Below are positions 33,340-47,200 of a stretch of DNA of 64,000 nt, one piece after another. A model generated the notes under the pieces. The model did not search any database. It was given only the letters and a program-made list of their open reading frames with translations, and was not told the origin of the DNA. The position numbers were made by a program, and so were the translations under genes. Where the stretch lies: NCBI GenBank assembly GCA_022495005.1, contig JAGYXB010001620.1, forward strand, positions 1 to 64,000, given 5' to 3'. This stretch comes from Rhyacophila brunnea (lineage: Eukaryota > Arthropoda > Insecta > Trichoptera > Rhyacophilidae). How positions within the stretch are numbered: position 1 is the stretch's first letter; every line of letters begins with the position of its first letter.

Positions 33340-33480
33340 GTATGGCTTCCGCAAGGGGGTTAGACAGGGCTCTAACCTGGGGGCCCGGGCTTAGAGGAGC
33401 CCGTTGTGGGGTGTCGACCAGTTAAGTGAGATAAACAGATACCACAAATTTGCTCTAATAAGAAAAAAGTCGCCTGCGGA
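33340..33480. repeat. Fragment of the GC-rich 'CCTGGGGGCCCGGGC' repeat
   Basis: Contains 'gggctctaacctgggggccc', 'cgaccagttaagtgagataa' and 'aagtcgcctgcgg', which also occur at 33650-33975, 43764-44090, 49165-49580 and 53300-53640. Within 48910-49711 this sequence forms the interior of a hAT element. Confidence 0.7.
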
Positions 33481-33649
33481 ACAATTTTACTTAAAAATGT
33501 TAACATTTAAAAATATGTGGCTGTGCAATGCAATTTGATGAAATATGATTGATATAATTAAATGATAATTCACAATATGTAGAATTTTATTTTATAATAA
33601 TAACTATGTGTTTCCTGACTAATAAATTTATGGCAATTTATCCAATATA

Positions 33650-33975
33650 GCGTAGGGTTGACTGTTACTTGGCCATAGCCCCCACATTGGGAGGGGGCTG
33701 ACAGGGCTCTAGCCTGGGGGGCCGGGCATAGGTGGAGCCCGGCGTGGCGAGTCGACCAGCTAAGTGAAATTAACACACATCACAAATTTACTCCAATAGT
33801 AAAAAAAGTGGTTGTGCATTGAAAATTATGATTGATATAAAATACCTACTTAAAATGATAATACATTACCCTTAACCTTAACGATAGGTAGGTGGGCCCG
33901 CCAAAGTTCCTGGCATGGGGGCCTGCTTCAGGATGTACTTGGCAACCATAAAAGGGGGTTGCGATCATTGCTTTA
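33650..33975. repeat. Copy of the GC-rich 'CCTGGGGGCCCGGGC' repeat
   Basis: Starts near 'agcccccacattgggagg', includes 'gggctctagcctggggggcc' and 'gtcgaccagctaagtgaaat', and ends with 'gggggcctgcttcaggatgt'. Non-coding. Confidence 0.7.
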
Positions 33976-33989
33976 TAATATTATGATAT

Positions 33990-35150
33990 CGAGTGCAGAC
34001 AGCTTGATTCAAATTAATTTATTGAAAAATAGAAAAAAAAATCGCTAAAAGTACACTCACCCTTAATAAGTATAGGTACCTCGCAGAACTGTGGGGTTTC
34101 GCGGAATACTATTTGGGGAACTCTAGGTACTGCAGAAGACCAAGCTGCCTTTAACATTAGCGATAGGGAGCAGGCCGGCTTCAGTATGACATACCTCATC
34201 ATGTAATATGAAGCACAAATTGAAACCACAAGCGAGTTTTAGCTATATGCAGGTAGGTATTTGTCGATATACTTAAATCTAGGGCGGTAGGTTATATGAA
34301 AGTATGGTGAAAAAGTATGGTGAGGCAGGCTGGTAATCAATTTGCGGCTAAATTTCCACGTTAACATTATGTTATATGGGTACGTTATAATGACCAAACT
34401 AAATCCTCCGTGATGCTCTGCATTTTTTTTATCGCGACGCTATTTCTCATAAGTTGTCGGCTATTGTTGGCCTGCTTCATTCAGTTGTATGAGAAAGCCG
34501 ATTCCTTGCCCCTCTTTTTATTTAATACCTCTATGACTTAAATAGATTGGTAGTGTTTTTAGATCTGACTGTTTGAGCACGTCATGCGTTATATCAAAGC
34601 ATTGAAATACGCATTGTTCATGCGCGAAACGTCAGCATACAGTCTACAATCTAATGTAAACCATCAGATTATAATAGTTAAATAAACAGATTGAGCATTG
34701 ATGTGCTTGCAGAAATCTAGAATCGACACATTGTGCTACATACATTGCCGATTTTCCTTTTTTCAAAAGGGAGGAGACGTCATACGACCATGCCAATGGT
34801 ATAGTAAAAAAATACCCCGTTTCCAATTACATAATATATGCTCCAAAGTTTTGTACCGTATTACATTGGATTTAATAGTTTTCAAATCAATAAAATGATG
34901 CGCCGCTACTGAAGAGTACTGGGTAGGTATAACTCACTATAAACAATGACACCATACAAAATAAATAACAAAATAATATTTATAAAAAAGCAATCGTGTT
35001 TTCCTTATAAGTGGTAATAAAATTCATTACAATGCTGTATTTAATAAAAAATAATATACATATCAATCGATCACAAGTCATGCAATTTTTACTTAAAATT
35101 AGTTTTCTTCTAATTATTAAATTAAAAACTATTTTATAATATCATAGAAT
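33990..35150. other. Upstream region of the lipase gene
   Basis: The lipase promoter must lie at or near the right part of this stretch, but no convincing TATA box or initiator is visible in the AT-rich sequence. No other supported feature. Confidence 0.4.
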
Positions 35151-35157
35151 TTAGCGC

Positions 35158-35230
35158 ATGATGAAACTATTATGCTGTAAATCTACATTTCTAAATTGTA
35201 TTTTAATTGTGTGCACTATAGAAAATTGTG
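35158..35230 (+). CDS. Lipase exon 1 (signal peptide)
   Basis: Starts ATGATG. Encodes a hydrophobic leader ending TIENC, with a gtaagt donor in phase 1. Either of the two adjacent Met codons could start translation. Confidence 0.85.
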
Positions 35231-38200
35231 GTAAGTGAAGTCCAAATAAAATTAAATATTCTATAAAATACTTACTTCATAAACACTCTGGAAAAAATTA
35301 GATGTTATTAAATCATTTATATTATACCTACTAGGTCTAAAATCTGTTTTATTATTAACATTTCAGTGAATCTTGTGGATGCATTGAACGCAGTCGGTCA
35401 TAATTCGAAGACTGTTGCAGTAATTGATAGTATAAATCAAAGCATTTATTTTCTTCTTTTTACAAGGTATTGTACCAAATTTATTTGTTACCTACATTTT
35501 TCACATTTTTATTTATCACAACGATTTTATTACCTCGTCCGGTGGTTGTTTGTCCAGTACAAATCTTGCAATCGATTTTTAAATAACTTCCTGACTAGAT
35601 AGACATTTGAAACTTTTAGAACATACCAGAACACGATGCCAATGCATTCTTTTAATACTTTTAGCCATCTTTAAGCAGAATTGAATTCATTTTCAGTTAA
35701 TTCTGTTTTGTATGGAAAGTTATTTCAGAAAAATCCGTAAAAGTAAAAGACTATTATTGGTTGCTAAGGGGGTGTTCCTAGCAACTAAATTATTAATATA
35801 TACGTGCGTTACTATGGAAATCAAAATGAAATGTCAAAATGACATTTCAGTATTCTATATTTGTTTGTTTTTTATTTACTTCATATCAAGTACAAGTTTG
35901 AGCATATTGAGCATAATAATTCAACATAAAATGTAAAAACGTTGTATATAAAAAGTTCTTTTTATCTTGTAATTATTTTAAACAAAAATGTGAACAACTG
36001 GTTTCAATTCAAAGGAACGCACTTTGATTGAAAGGTGTGGTGTACCCAGAACTTAAATTTTGCACATAGAGCAAGGCCTGAACAAAAACGAAATAAGTGC
36101 GAATGAGAAAGCATTCGGGACGCTTACATCTCCGCAATAATATTTTTGGAAACGTCGCCGGTAAATATTGATTTGAATGATTACATTCATTTAAAACTGC
36201 GAACACGTGTTGCTGAAATTTATTGTTTTTGTGTTAAAAATAAAGTTCGTGGTAATTATTATTTGTTAATTTAGTAGGAAATATGGTATACTCTGTTCAA
36301 CCAAATCGCTTCGGATGTTGATATATTCCACTTACGCAAGGATGAGTATAGGTGGACGTTGTTTTATAAATTCTTAAAATAGGGTCTGCTTAGCTCATTC
36401 GGTGTACTTCCTTGTATCTAATTTATATACTTACATTTTTTTTGTATTTACACTTTTCTACTGCCTAATACCTTAATACTGATCTATTTCTTTTTTATAT
36501 AATACTGTGTTAGTAATATTTCTTTGTTTCTAAATGTCATGTTGTGAACGTCTTAAATTAATAATTCGTAATGTTTACTATATGTAAAAATAAATAATTT
36601 TTTTTTTTAAAGTATTCTTTCCTCGACGAGATTTATCTTCTATACTTGGACCACGTTTACTTAGGTTTATATTATTTAGGTTTAATATTGACACTCCTCA
36701 TTTCATCAATGTTGGGGATTATGCCGATGCTTACAAGTCAGGATTTGATCCAGCCGTTCCGACCAAAGTCATAATTCATGGTTTCCAAAGCAGTTGCAAT
36801 GATGAGGTTTTCACCGATAGTAAGCAGGGTAAGCTGAAAAAATATTATACCTATTACCCGCACCCAAACACTCCGTACTTTGAGTCTAGCTATCTATGAA
36901 CACTTAACCTGCAGCTACAACTACGAATTACTGCGAACTGTTCATTCATTTAAATAATTTGTATATTTTTCGCCTCCGACCCTCTCGTGTGGGGTCTAGG
37001 ACGATTTGGCACCGGACAACTGGACGCCACGGAATACGAAAATAAATAGACGATAGGTACTTATAGATACTTTAAAAAAATATTCAATATTATTATTTAT
37101 ACTTCAATGATTATATTATGATTTAATAGTTGGTAAGAATGTAAATATGCAGACGTAAACAATGATTTAATCATATTATGTTTAAGTTCCAACGAAAAAA
37201 GAGTTTTTTATTTAATACTAGCTGAAGTACCCGGCTTCGCACAGGGTCGCTTCGTGGTTATATTTATCTTAGATATTTAAAAATAATAAGAGGTAATTAT
37301 TTTTTTAATATTAAAATATCTGTGTAATACAATATATCAATATAAAAATAATTCTAATAGGAGTAAAGGTCAAACAAAAGAACACTTAATTAAAATCGAA
37401 TCCAAAATATGCAAACGTTATTAATGTTATTAATATGCAGTAACAAACCAAAATTGGATGTAACAAACTTTGTATTTTATATAATACTAATTTAGAAACC
37501 TTCGCAGGTGTGCGCACAACAACTTACAAAAATTTCATCGCAATCAGATGAATGGTATAAGAACGCATACGAATAGAAGAATATAGAATAGATGAAAAAG
37601 AAGAAGAAATGGTTGTCTCAATTTAGAAACCTTTGCGGGCGTGAGCACAACACTTGATCAAAATGTCATTGCAATCGGATGAATGGTATAGGAACGCATA
37701 CGAATAGAAGAAGAAGAAGACGGTTGTACTAATTCAGAAACCTTCGCGGGCGTGCGCACAACAACTGGTCAAAATGTCATCGCAATCGGATGAATAGTAT
37801 AAGAACGCACACGAATAGAAGAAAAAGAAGAAGAATGTAGTTTTATCAATTCATAAACCTTTGCGGGCGTGAGCACAACGCTTGATCAAAATTTCATTGC
37901 AATCGGATGAATGGTATAGGAACGCATACGAATAGAAGAAGCATATGGTTGTACTAATTCAGAAACCTTCGCGGGTGTTGGCACAATTACTGACGAAAGT
38001 TTTATTGCAATCGGATGAATGGAATAGGAACTCATACAAATAGAAGAATATAGAATAGAAGAAGAAGATGGTTGTACTAATTCAGAAACCTTTGCGGGTG
38101 TTACCACAACAACTGACGAAGGTTTCATCGCAATCGGATGAATCGTATAGGAACCATACGAATAAAAGAAGATATAATGAAGAAGACGAAGGAGATGTTT

Positions 38201-41200
38201 GTACAAATTCATAAACCTGTGCGGGTGCTGGAACAACCACTGACGAAAGTTTCATCGCAATCGGATGAATGATATAGGGACCATACGAATAAAAGAAAAT
38301 ATAATGAAGAAAAAGAAGAAGAAGAAGATGGTTGTACTAATTCATAAACCTTTACGGGTGTTACCATAACAACTGATGAAGGTTTCATCGCAATCGGATG
38401 GATGATATAGGAACCATACGAATAAAAGAAGATATAATGAAGAAGAAGAAGAAGATGGTTGTACAAATTCAGAAACCTTCGCGGGTGTTGGCACAACCAC
38501 TGACGAAAGTTTCATCGCAATCGGATGAATGGTATAGGGACCATACGAATAAAAAAAGATAGAATGAAAAAGAAGAAGAAGATGGTTGTACTAATTCAGA
38601 AACCTTTGCGGGTGTTACCACAACAACTGACGAAGATGTCATCGCAATCGGATGAATGGTATAGGAACCATACGAATAAAAGAAGATACAATGAAGAAGA
38701 AGAAGAAGATGGTTGTACAAATTCAGAAACCTTCGCGGGTGTTGGCACAACAACTGACGAAAGTTTCATCGCAATCGGATGAATGATATAGGGACCATAC
38801 GAATAAAAGAAGATAGAATGAAGAAGAAGATGGTTGTATAAATTCAGAAACCTTCGCGGGTGTTGGCAAAACCACTGACAAAAGTTTCATCGCAATCGGA
38901 TGAATGATATAGGGACCATACGAATAAAAGAAGATAGAATGAAGAAGATGGTTAGATAAAGAAACCTTCGCGGGTGTTGGCACAACAACTGACGAAAGTT
39001 TCATCGCAATCGGATGAATGATAGGGACCATACGAATAAAAGAAGATAGAATGAAGAAGAAGATGGTTGTATAAATTCAGAAACCTTCGCGGGTGTTGGC
39101 AAAACCACTGACGAAAGTTTCATCGCAATCGGATGAATGATATAGGGACCATACAAATAAAAAAAATATAATGAAAAAAAAGAAGAAGAAGAAGATGGTT
39201 GTACTAATTCATAACCCTTTACGGGTGTTACCATAACAACTGATGAAGGTTTCATCGCAATCGGATGGATGATATAGGAACCATACGAATAAAAGAAGAT
39301 ATAATGAAGAAGGAGAAGAAGATGGTTGTACAAATTCAGAAACCTTCGCAGGTGTTGGCAAAACCACTGACGAAAGTTTCATCGCAATCGGATGAATGAT
39401 ATAAGGACCATACGAATAAAAGAAGATATAATGAAGAAGAAGAAGAAGAAGATGGTTGTACTAATTCAGAAACCTTTACGGGTGTTACCACAACAACTGA
39501 TGAAGGTTTCATCGCAATCGGATGAATGATATAGGAACCATACGAATAAAAGAAGATATAATGAAGAAGAAGAAGAAGATGGTTGTACAAATTCAGAAAC
39601 CTTCGCGGGTGTTGGCACAACAACTGACGAAAGTTTCATCGCAATCGGATGAATGATATAGGGACCATACGAATAAAAGAAGATAGAATGAAGAAGAAGA
39701 TGGTTGTATAAATTCAGAAACCTTCGCGGGTGTTGGCAAAACCACTGACGAAAGTTTCATCGCAATCGGATGAATGATATAGGGACCATACGAATAAAAG
39801 AAGATAGAATGAAGAAGAAGATGGTTGTATAAATTCAGAAACCTTCGCGGGTGTTGGCACAACAACTGACGAAAGTTTCATCGCAATCGGATGAATGATA
39901 TAGGGACCATACGAATAAAAGAAGATAGAATGAAGAAAAGAAGAAGATGGTTGTACTAATTCAGAAACCTTTACGGGTGTTACCACAACAACTGATGAAA
40001 GTTTCATCGCAATCGAGTGAATGGTATAGGAACAATACGAATAAAAGAAGATAGAATGAAGAAGAAGAAGAAGATGATAATTTTTGTAATTCAGAAACCT
40101 TCATGGGTGTGCATACAACCACTTACCAAAATTTCATCGCAATCGGATGAATGGTATAGGAACGCATACGGGACAGACACACAGACAGACAGACATACAG
40201 ACAGACAGACATTCATTTTATATATTAGTATAGCCTATACTCTTCGCGCAAGTGCAAGCAATAAGTTTACAAAGTTTTATCGCAATCGGATGAACGGTAT
40301 GGCTGCGCATTCAATACGAACAAACGAACACACAAACAAACAAACAAATTTTAATTTTTATATATTAGATATAGCCTTAGGCATGGTAATTCTCAATCCG
40401 CGATAAAGAATACATTATGTTAAGAGTAAAATGAATTCAAACTACTAAGTAGTAGATAGAAACTGATTAAAATACCTCGTCTACACGTGTCTACGACAGT
40501 GCGGCGTCCAATTGTCCGGAGGCCAGTCGTCCCATTCCCTTTCGTGTGTGCGCTTGACAGTTGTGGTTCTAGTAACGCGGTCACCCTTTTGTGAAAAATT
40601 TCCCATACGATAAACAGCAGTTAAGTTCCTAATTTGTGTAGGTACACTTTCTGTTTCCATTCACAAATTACACCACTATTGTAATAAATGCAAATCTTTT
40701 TAAGATACGCCACTGGATGATAGTGGGTTCGCAATTTAAAGTACAATATAGATACTTCGATGGTGTATCTGTGAGTACTTATCTACAATAATTAGGCACT
40801 CGGATCATTATATTATATTGGCACCACGGGTTGTTTGGTATTTATTGGTTGCTAGCATTGAAACAGGAATTATATATACCTATCAATACATCTACGAATC
40901 ACCCATGGTGCCCGCTGCAGAATGGTATATCCATACAGCGGAGATTTTCTTTGACGTACTTGACGCAATCGATCCCGTTAGAAGATTTAAAGGGGGCCTA
41001 GAAACAGTTAAAACCAGAGGGTTCGAGCGGACCATTTTTTGAGTCGCTCTACTCCGGGACCCAACACTTGCTCCGCTCCGTTCCAGGGTCTGTTCCGTTC
41101 CGGATAATAGGTATTATATTGTATACAAATGTTAAAAAATAAGGTTAATTATTCATCCTTTTCATTATTAATTCTTTTAAAAATCCGACAGCAAGTCGCC

Positions 41201-44200
41201 TTTTATTATCTGCCTCTTTTGTTAAAAAGTGAGATTATTTATCACTCGGCAGTGTCGCCGTATTTCAAATAATTCCAGTGTTGCAAGTGTCAAATTTCAT
41301 TAACAATTTAATAATAAAAAGAACATCCAAAGCAGTAGAGCGCTACAAATTTTAGGTAATCCAGGTAAAACCCCAATGCTCCATTGCTCCATGATCCTGC
41401 TCCAAGCACCGCTCCAACGCTCTGGTTAAAACCAGTCGTACAGTACAATTAATTATTAAATTATACAAAGATCTTAAAAATATGTGCTATTCTCACTCTT
41501 TGAGTATAAAATATTACCCAAAGTATAACAAAATTTAATGTTGAGCCCATATGAATACGTGTATTAATTAAGGCGCTAAGTACCAAATTAATAAAAACTG
41601 ACATATTTATAGAAAAATATTCTACATACCAACGCCAATAACTTCAACTATAGTCTAAGTGCCTCAAGCAAGTCAAAAAAACACAGCAAAATAATTAAAC
41701 TTGTCGACGTTGTAAGTCCGTTGGCGTGTTTTATTTATAATGGTGTAAGTAGCACTGCAGTGGTTAACGGCATTCAATATAAAATAGCTGACGATGGTGT
41801 CAGACACTTGCGAGTTCTTAATACCTAAAATTATAGAATCTGCCATGATTGCTTCACACTGTAAAACTACATTTTTCAAAAGGTCTTCTTCATGAAATTT
41901 TACTGCAATGACTCTGTATTTTGTAACTACAGGCAATACTATTTTTTGGTACTTAGAGCCTTATTTAATACACGTATTCATATTATGTTCCACCTTTGTG
42001 CGAAAATCGTAATTTACCAAGCTATAAAACATCTTATCACACATATTATCTATATAGGTACACATTGATCTCATACAAATTTTATGAATCCAAATAATTT
42101 TTCAGCATATTTATCTTCCGGAAAATATAATGTATTTTGCATTGACTGGTCGACGTTGGCTAAGAAATCTTATTTTGAAGCTATTGACAGCACCGTCACA
42201 GTTGGCCAAGAGGTGGCGAAACTCCTCGATTGGCTGGTGTACTTGAGTGGGATGGACCTTGAGGAAACTCACCTGATCGGGCACAGTCTCGGGGCACACG
42301 TAGCTGGAGTAGCAGGATCCAATACTCAGCTGGGAATTATTGGTCGAATTACTGGTAAATATATTTTGACTAATTAAATGAGTAAGCACTTGCTTGGTAG
42401 AATTCCATTTTACAAGAAATGAAAATTTAAATAATATTGAATTATACAGGTTTAAAAAAAAAGGTTTTGTCGATAGATATTTCGGTTGTAACACCATTAT
42501 CAAGACTATTCAGATAGGATACTATACGTATAGATAAAGACAAAATACATTTTTGTGACAACAAAGATATGAATACCTACTCGAATTCATTATACAAATT
42601 CAAACCTCTTTGGAATAAGCTTAAAAAAATATTATAGCAGTAATTTCATAGTTTTTACAATTTGTACACAATGATTTCGGTATGTTTGCTTTTGAATTTG
42701 GGGGCCAAGGAGCCTACACCAGCGCGCACTCAGATATAAATCCGCTCCTGGTCAGGTGTCTCCACCGCCATATTTCGCCGTTAAAATCACCACGCCATGT
42801 ATTAGTTAATTAATATAATTTGCAGAAATCATCATAATTATACATAATTATATGATAGTTCGGAGTTCCAGGCGAAATTTAATAATATTTCCCCAAACTA
42901 AAATTATAATTCATTCTGTTACAATTACTTTGAGTTGGAAATTGAAATCTAATTCGAAATTTCAATTATTGTCCACTGCTTGACGTTTAGCTTTTAAAAT
43001 TTTTGGTCTATTGACATAGTAAGTTTCAATGGCGAAGGGTGAAGGTAGGCTGTTAAGATTCGACATAAGTGCACATTAAAACTTTGTCAGTCATTCGTAT
43101 TTGTTTTTATTGAACATAAACTACAATTTACAGATGGTGTTGGTTAGTTTTTAAAATCAAGTAAAGCTTGCCTAAATCAAATCATAATACTTTTGGTATT
43201 TTATCGATGATTAGATAAAATAGTATACCTACACTTTTTCATTCATACTTATTTGTTATCATTGAATTAAGAATACATATTACACATGTTGATGGTTGGT
43301 TTTTTTTTTAAATTCATTAAGCCCTACCTAACCAACACCATCTGTAAATTGTGGACGTAGTTGAGTGACAATAAATACCTATAAGTTTATTGTGAACTAT
43401 TTATGTACGATCTTAACAGCCAACCTCCATCCTTCGCTACTGATATTAAAAATATTTTTGAAATATCTTAACATACAATACGTTACAGAACTAAAAAATT
43501 GTCATTGCGAGTGTACTAGATTATTTGTAGATACCAAAAACTAGTATTGGGCACGAATGATAATTACCAGGGAACTTTATTAGCTGTTCTGTGGTAATAA
43601 CCTACATAAGCTATCCATTACAATACAAAATGACTAGGCACTTTGATACAGTTTTAACATTATCGTAGAGGCGTAGAGGTGCGATACAATGGCGTAGACC
43701 CTAGATGGGACGGTTACATTGTCTACAAAATACTTTTGACTTCATTATATATTATATTTGTAGGGGTGTCAATCATGGCCTGATAGGGCTCTAGCCTGGG
43801 GGTCCGGGCATAAGAGGGTGGCGGGTCGACCAGCTAAGTGAGATTAACGCACATCACAAATTTACTCTAATAGTAAAAAAAGTCGCCTGCGACGCTATTT
43901 TACTTTACCATTAAATATTTTAAATATGTGGTTCTGCGTTGCAATTTGATGAGATATGATGATTGATATACTTACCTATGAAGAATTTAAGAATCACTAC
44001 TGTAAGGCATCACACTGCCCTTAACCTTAGCGATACTAAAGATCCTGATCTGGGGGCCCACTTCAGGATGTGGGTGCCATGGTGTCAATGCTTGGATTAT
44101 ATGACAAACACCACATGAACTTATTAATTGTGATTAAATTAGTTATAAATAGTATTATTTTATTGCAGTTGATAATATTGTTTACCAGTCCATAAAATAA

Positions 44201-47200
44201 TATTGATTTATTTTTATTATAATAACCATACCATAGCTGAAATTGCTGATAATGATTTATTTTATTTTAATTTATTTATATTTTTAATGACTGTCATCTT
44301 TTCAGGTCTCGATCCAGCTGTTCCATTCATATCTTTTCTACCAGAGAAAACGCTTGACATTACAGACGCAATTATCGTAGAACTACTTTTTACGTCTGTT
44401 TTGTCCGAGGGGCATCCCTTTGGTCATATAAATTATTTTATAAATGGTGGAATCGAGCAACCAGTGTGTAAACAAGGATTGAGCGGTCAGTATTATAGTC
44501 CGATGTTTTGGAATAAAGCGTCGATGACATTGAGCTACTTTACAAGCTACAAGCCGGCGAATTTACAATCTGCTTGTAAACTCGCCCAGTGTTATCATCG
44601 AACTAGCTAACAAGCAGATTGTAAACAATCTACCGAGAAAAGTTGAAAGCCGGGCTACTTTACTCGCTACTCGCTGGCGTGTGGATCAATCTGCGTCTGC
44701 GCAGTATAGCGATAGTGGCGAACCTGCCGGTAAAAAACGAACTACTCAATACGTCCTGTCAAATAGTACTAAAATGACGGTTTCAACTCGCTAGCTCGTT
44801 GGCTTCTGAGCGAATGGAAAGTTTTGTGTGTCATCATCACAATCGCACTAGCTGACTCGCAGCTTTTAAACTCGCCGACTAGCAGCTTGTAAAGTAGCTC
44901 AATGTCATCGACGCTTTACGAAATACAAATGCTACCGATTAGCGTATGATAATTTGATCATTTTAAGCTGACGACCGCAAACCCCATATATCATAAACTT
45001 TCGATAATTAGTTTTAGTTTTAAGACAGCTTTTTTTTATTTCAGCACAAAGACAATTAATTAATTAATTATAGAGTCATCATAATATATACCCAATATGT
45101 AAATACTTGGTTGTGCTTTTTGCAGTGGACTATAATTTGAAGATGCTTGTGGATTACGAATCTGGGGGGGGGGTTTAAACAGTGATTCAATCCTGGCACT
45201 AAGATTTAATGTTGAGAGGGCTGGCGCGCTGGAGCTGGTCCGGTGTTTACGCACTCACGGACTGTTAAGCGGAGGTTCGGAGTGTCACTCTAACGGTTTC
45301 ACTTGTGTTTTGGGATAAATGATGATGGCAAGTTCAGGATGGATGATAGACGCAACGTTTTCTCAAACTATATCAGATTTAGGTCGAACAGATGCGTTTT
45401 GAATGAGTCATTCTGTGGTTAACGCGGCTTTCGTCGTATCGTATCATATAACGATGTGATAGAGTCTTAGCTTTAACTACACAACTACATAACTACACAA
45501 CAAACTAAACCACGGTCGACTGATGACCCGTAGCCGCCGGTCGCCTGGTCTTGCGACAATAATTTGGGAATTTGAAGTAGGTGGGGAAAAGCTACCATAA
45601 TTGGCCGAACCATATCCAGTTATGATGCAACTTTATTTTAAACGTTTAGCAGGCAAATTATAATTGAATTAAACGTGTGGTGTTAATTATTAATTGAACA
45701 TATTTTTCTTCTTCGTGGTTAATGTTATGGTACCATTCAGGGTAAAACTGTAGTGCGTTTAGTGACGTAGAGATCTAACGAATTGACTGAAAAATAATTA
45801 CAAGATAAAAAGAACTTTTTATATACAACGTTTTTAAATTTTCTGTTGAATCATATAAACTTGACTTGACTAGCTTAAACAATCAAAAAAATTTGTACTT
45901 GATAGAAATAATACTGAAATGTCATATTGATTTCCATAGTAACGCACGTATATATTAATAATTTAGTTGCTAGGACCCACTTTGCAACCAATAGCAATCA
46001 TTAGCAACCGAAACAACTTTTTATACAAAACGGTAACTGAAAATGAAATCAATTCCACTTAAAGATGGCTAAAAGTATTAAAAAAATGCATTGGCATCGT
46101 CTTCTGATATATTCTAAAAGTTTCAAATGTCTAGCTAGTCTAGGCTGGTTCTAGGGAAGTTGGTTAAAAATCGATTGAAAGATTTGTAACGGACAAACAA
46201 CCACCGGACAAATAAGAATACGAGCTAAGAAAAACGTTGTAATGAATCGAACGTAAGTAGGTGAATTACAATAATAAAGATACTTTTACTCAAACCCTTA
46301 AAATATTACAGGTACCTATATACCTATATAAACTTCCATTAATGAGGCTGTACGAGATGTTAGCACCACAATGGTCGGCCTATTCCAGTGGTAGCGAACC
46401 TTTTTACGTGCACGTGCAAAAAAACTCAAATAGTATTTATCGACTGTCTAAAAAAGAGTCGAACAGTTTAATGGATGGAAAAATTTAAAAAAAAAGTTTT
46501 TCGTAATTTTACTGAAAAAGTTGAAATATTACAATTATTGAGTTTTGAAAAAATAAATAAATAAAATAAAAATATTTATCAATGACTGCTATATTGCTTT
46601 TGTTAATCGTGCCATACTCTCAAAAATCCACCATCTTCAACAAGAAACTCTCTGAAACCTGATTCTAAGTTTGGTTTTTTATTTCAACTGGCGATGTTAA
46701 ATAAAATTTAATGAATATAAGAAAATGCACGAAGTTGTTTTAGCCGGCTCGCACATCACAACTCGCCTCGTGTGCCTAACCGCCATAAATCAAAGCTTCC
46801 GAGAACGGTCAGGCGGTGTTCCTTGATAAAACCTCGCACATCTGCCTAGCGATATCGACATTCGCCGCATCGGAGAGCCTCTCGTCTGCCATTTTTATTG
46901 TGTTGATTGTATGAACAAACGTCAAACGCGGTGACCAGCGATGAGCGAGCAATGACAGTGTAGACAGAGATAGAGACAGAAATGGCCGATGGCCGCGGGC
47001 TGTGCGCTTGCGCGGAGTCGACTTTTTTTAGATACAACATGCAGGCTGTAGCAGAATGCGACATGTTGTATGCAGGATCGTCGCAGAGTCGAGTTGCATC
47101 GGCCAATCTGCGAAGCTCCATTTGATAACGTTTGTTTCTTGGTTTACGATGACGTCATATCGACGAATTCGTCGTAAGACGCATGCGGCGAGTTCTGATG

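Noticed and set aside
36812..36826. Alternative lipase exon 3 donor (GATA|gtaagc at 36820)
   Set aside because: In phase, but it would delete SKQ and break the family's usual spacing before AYLSSGKYNV; the donor at 36829 fits better. It could still be used as a minor site.
37886..40007. Series of similar minus-strand open frames of 90-116 codons (Ile/His/Pro/Ser-rich)
   Set aside because: They are the same tandem unit translated in one frame, because the unit happens to lack stops. There is no start context or family resemblance.
37500..40320. CRISPR-like array of repeats
   Set aside because: Units of 108-134 bp differ along their whole length, there are no short unique spacers and no cas genes, and the context is an intron of an insect gene. 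It is a tandem repeat.
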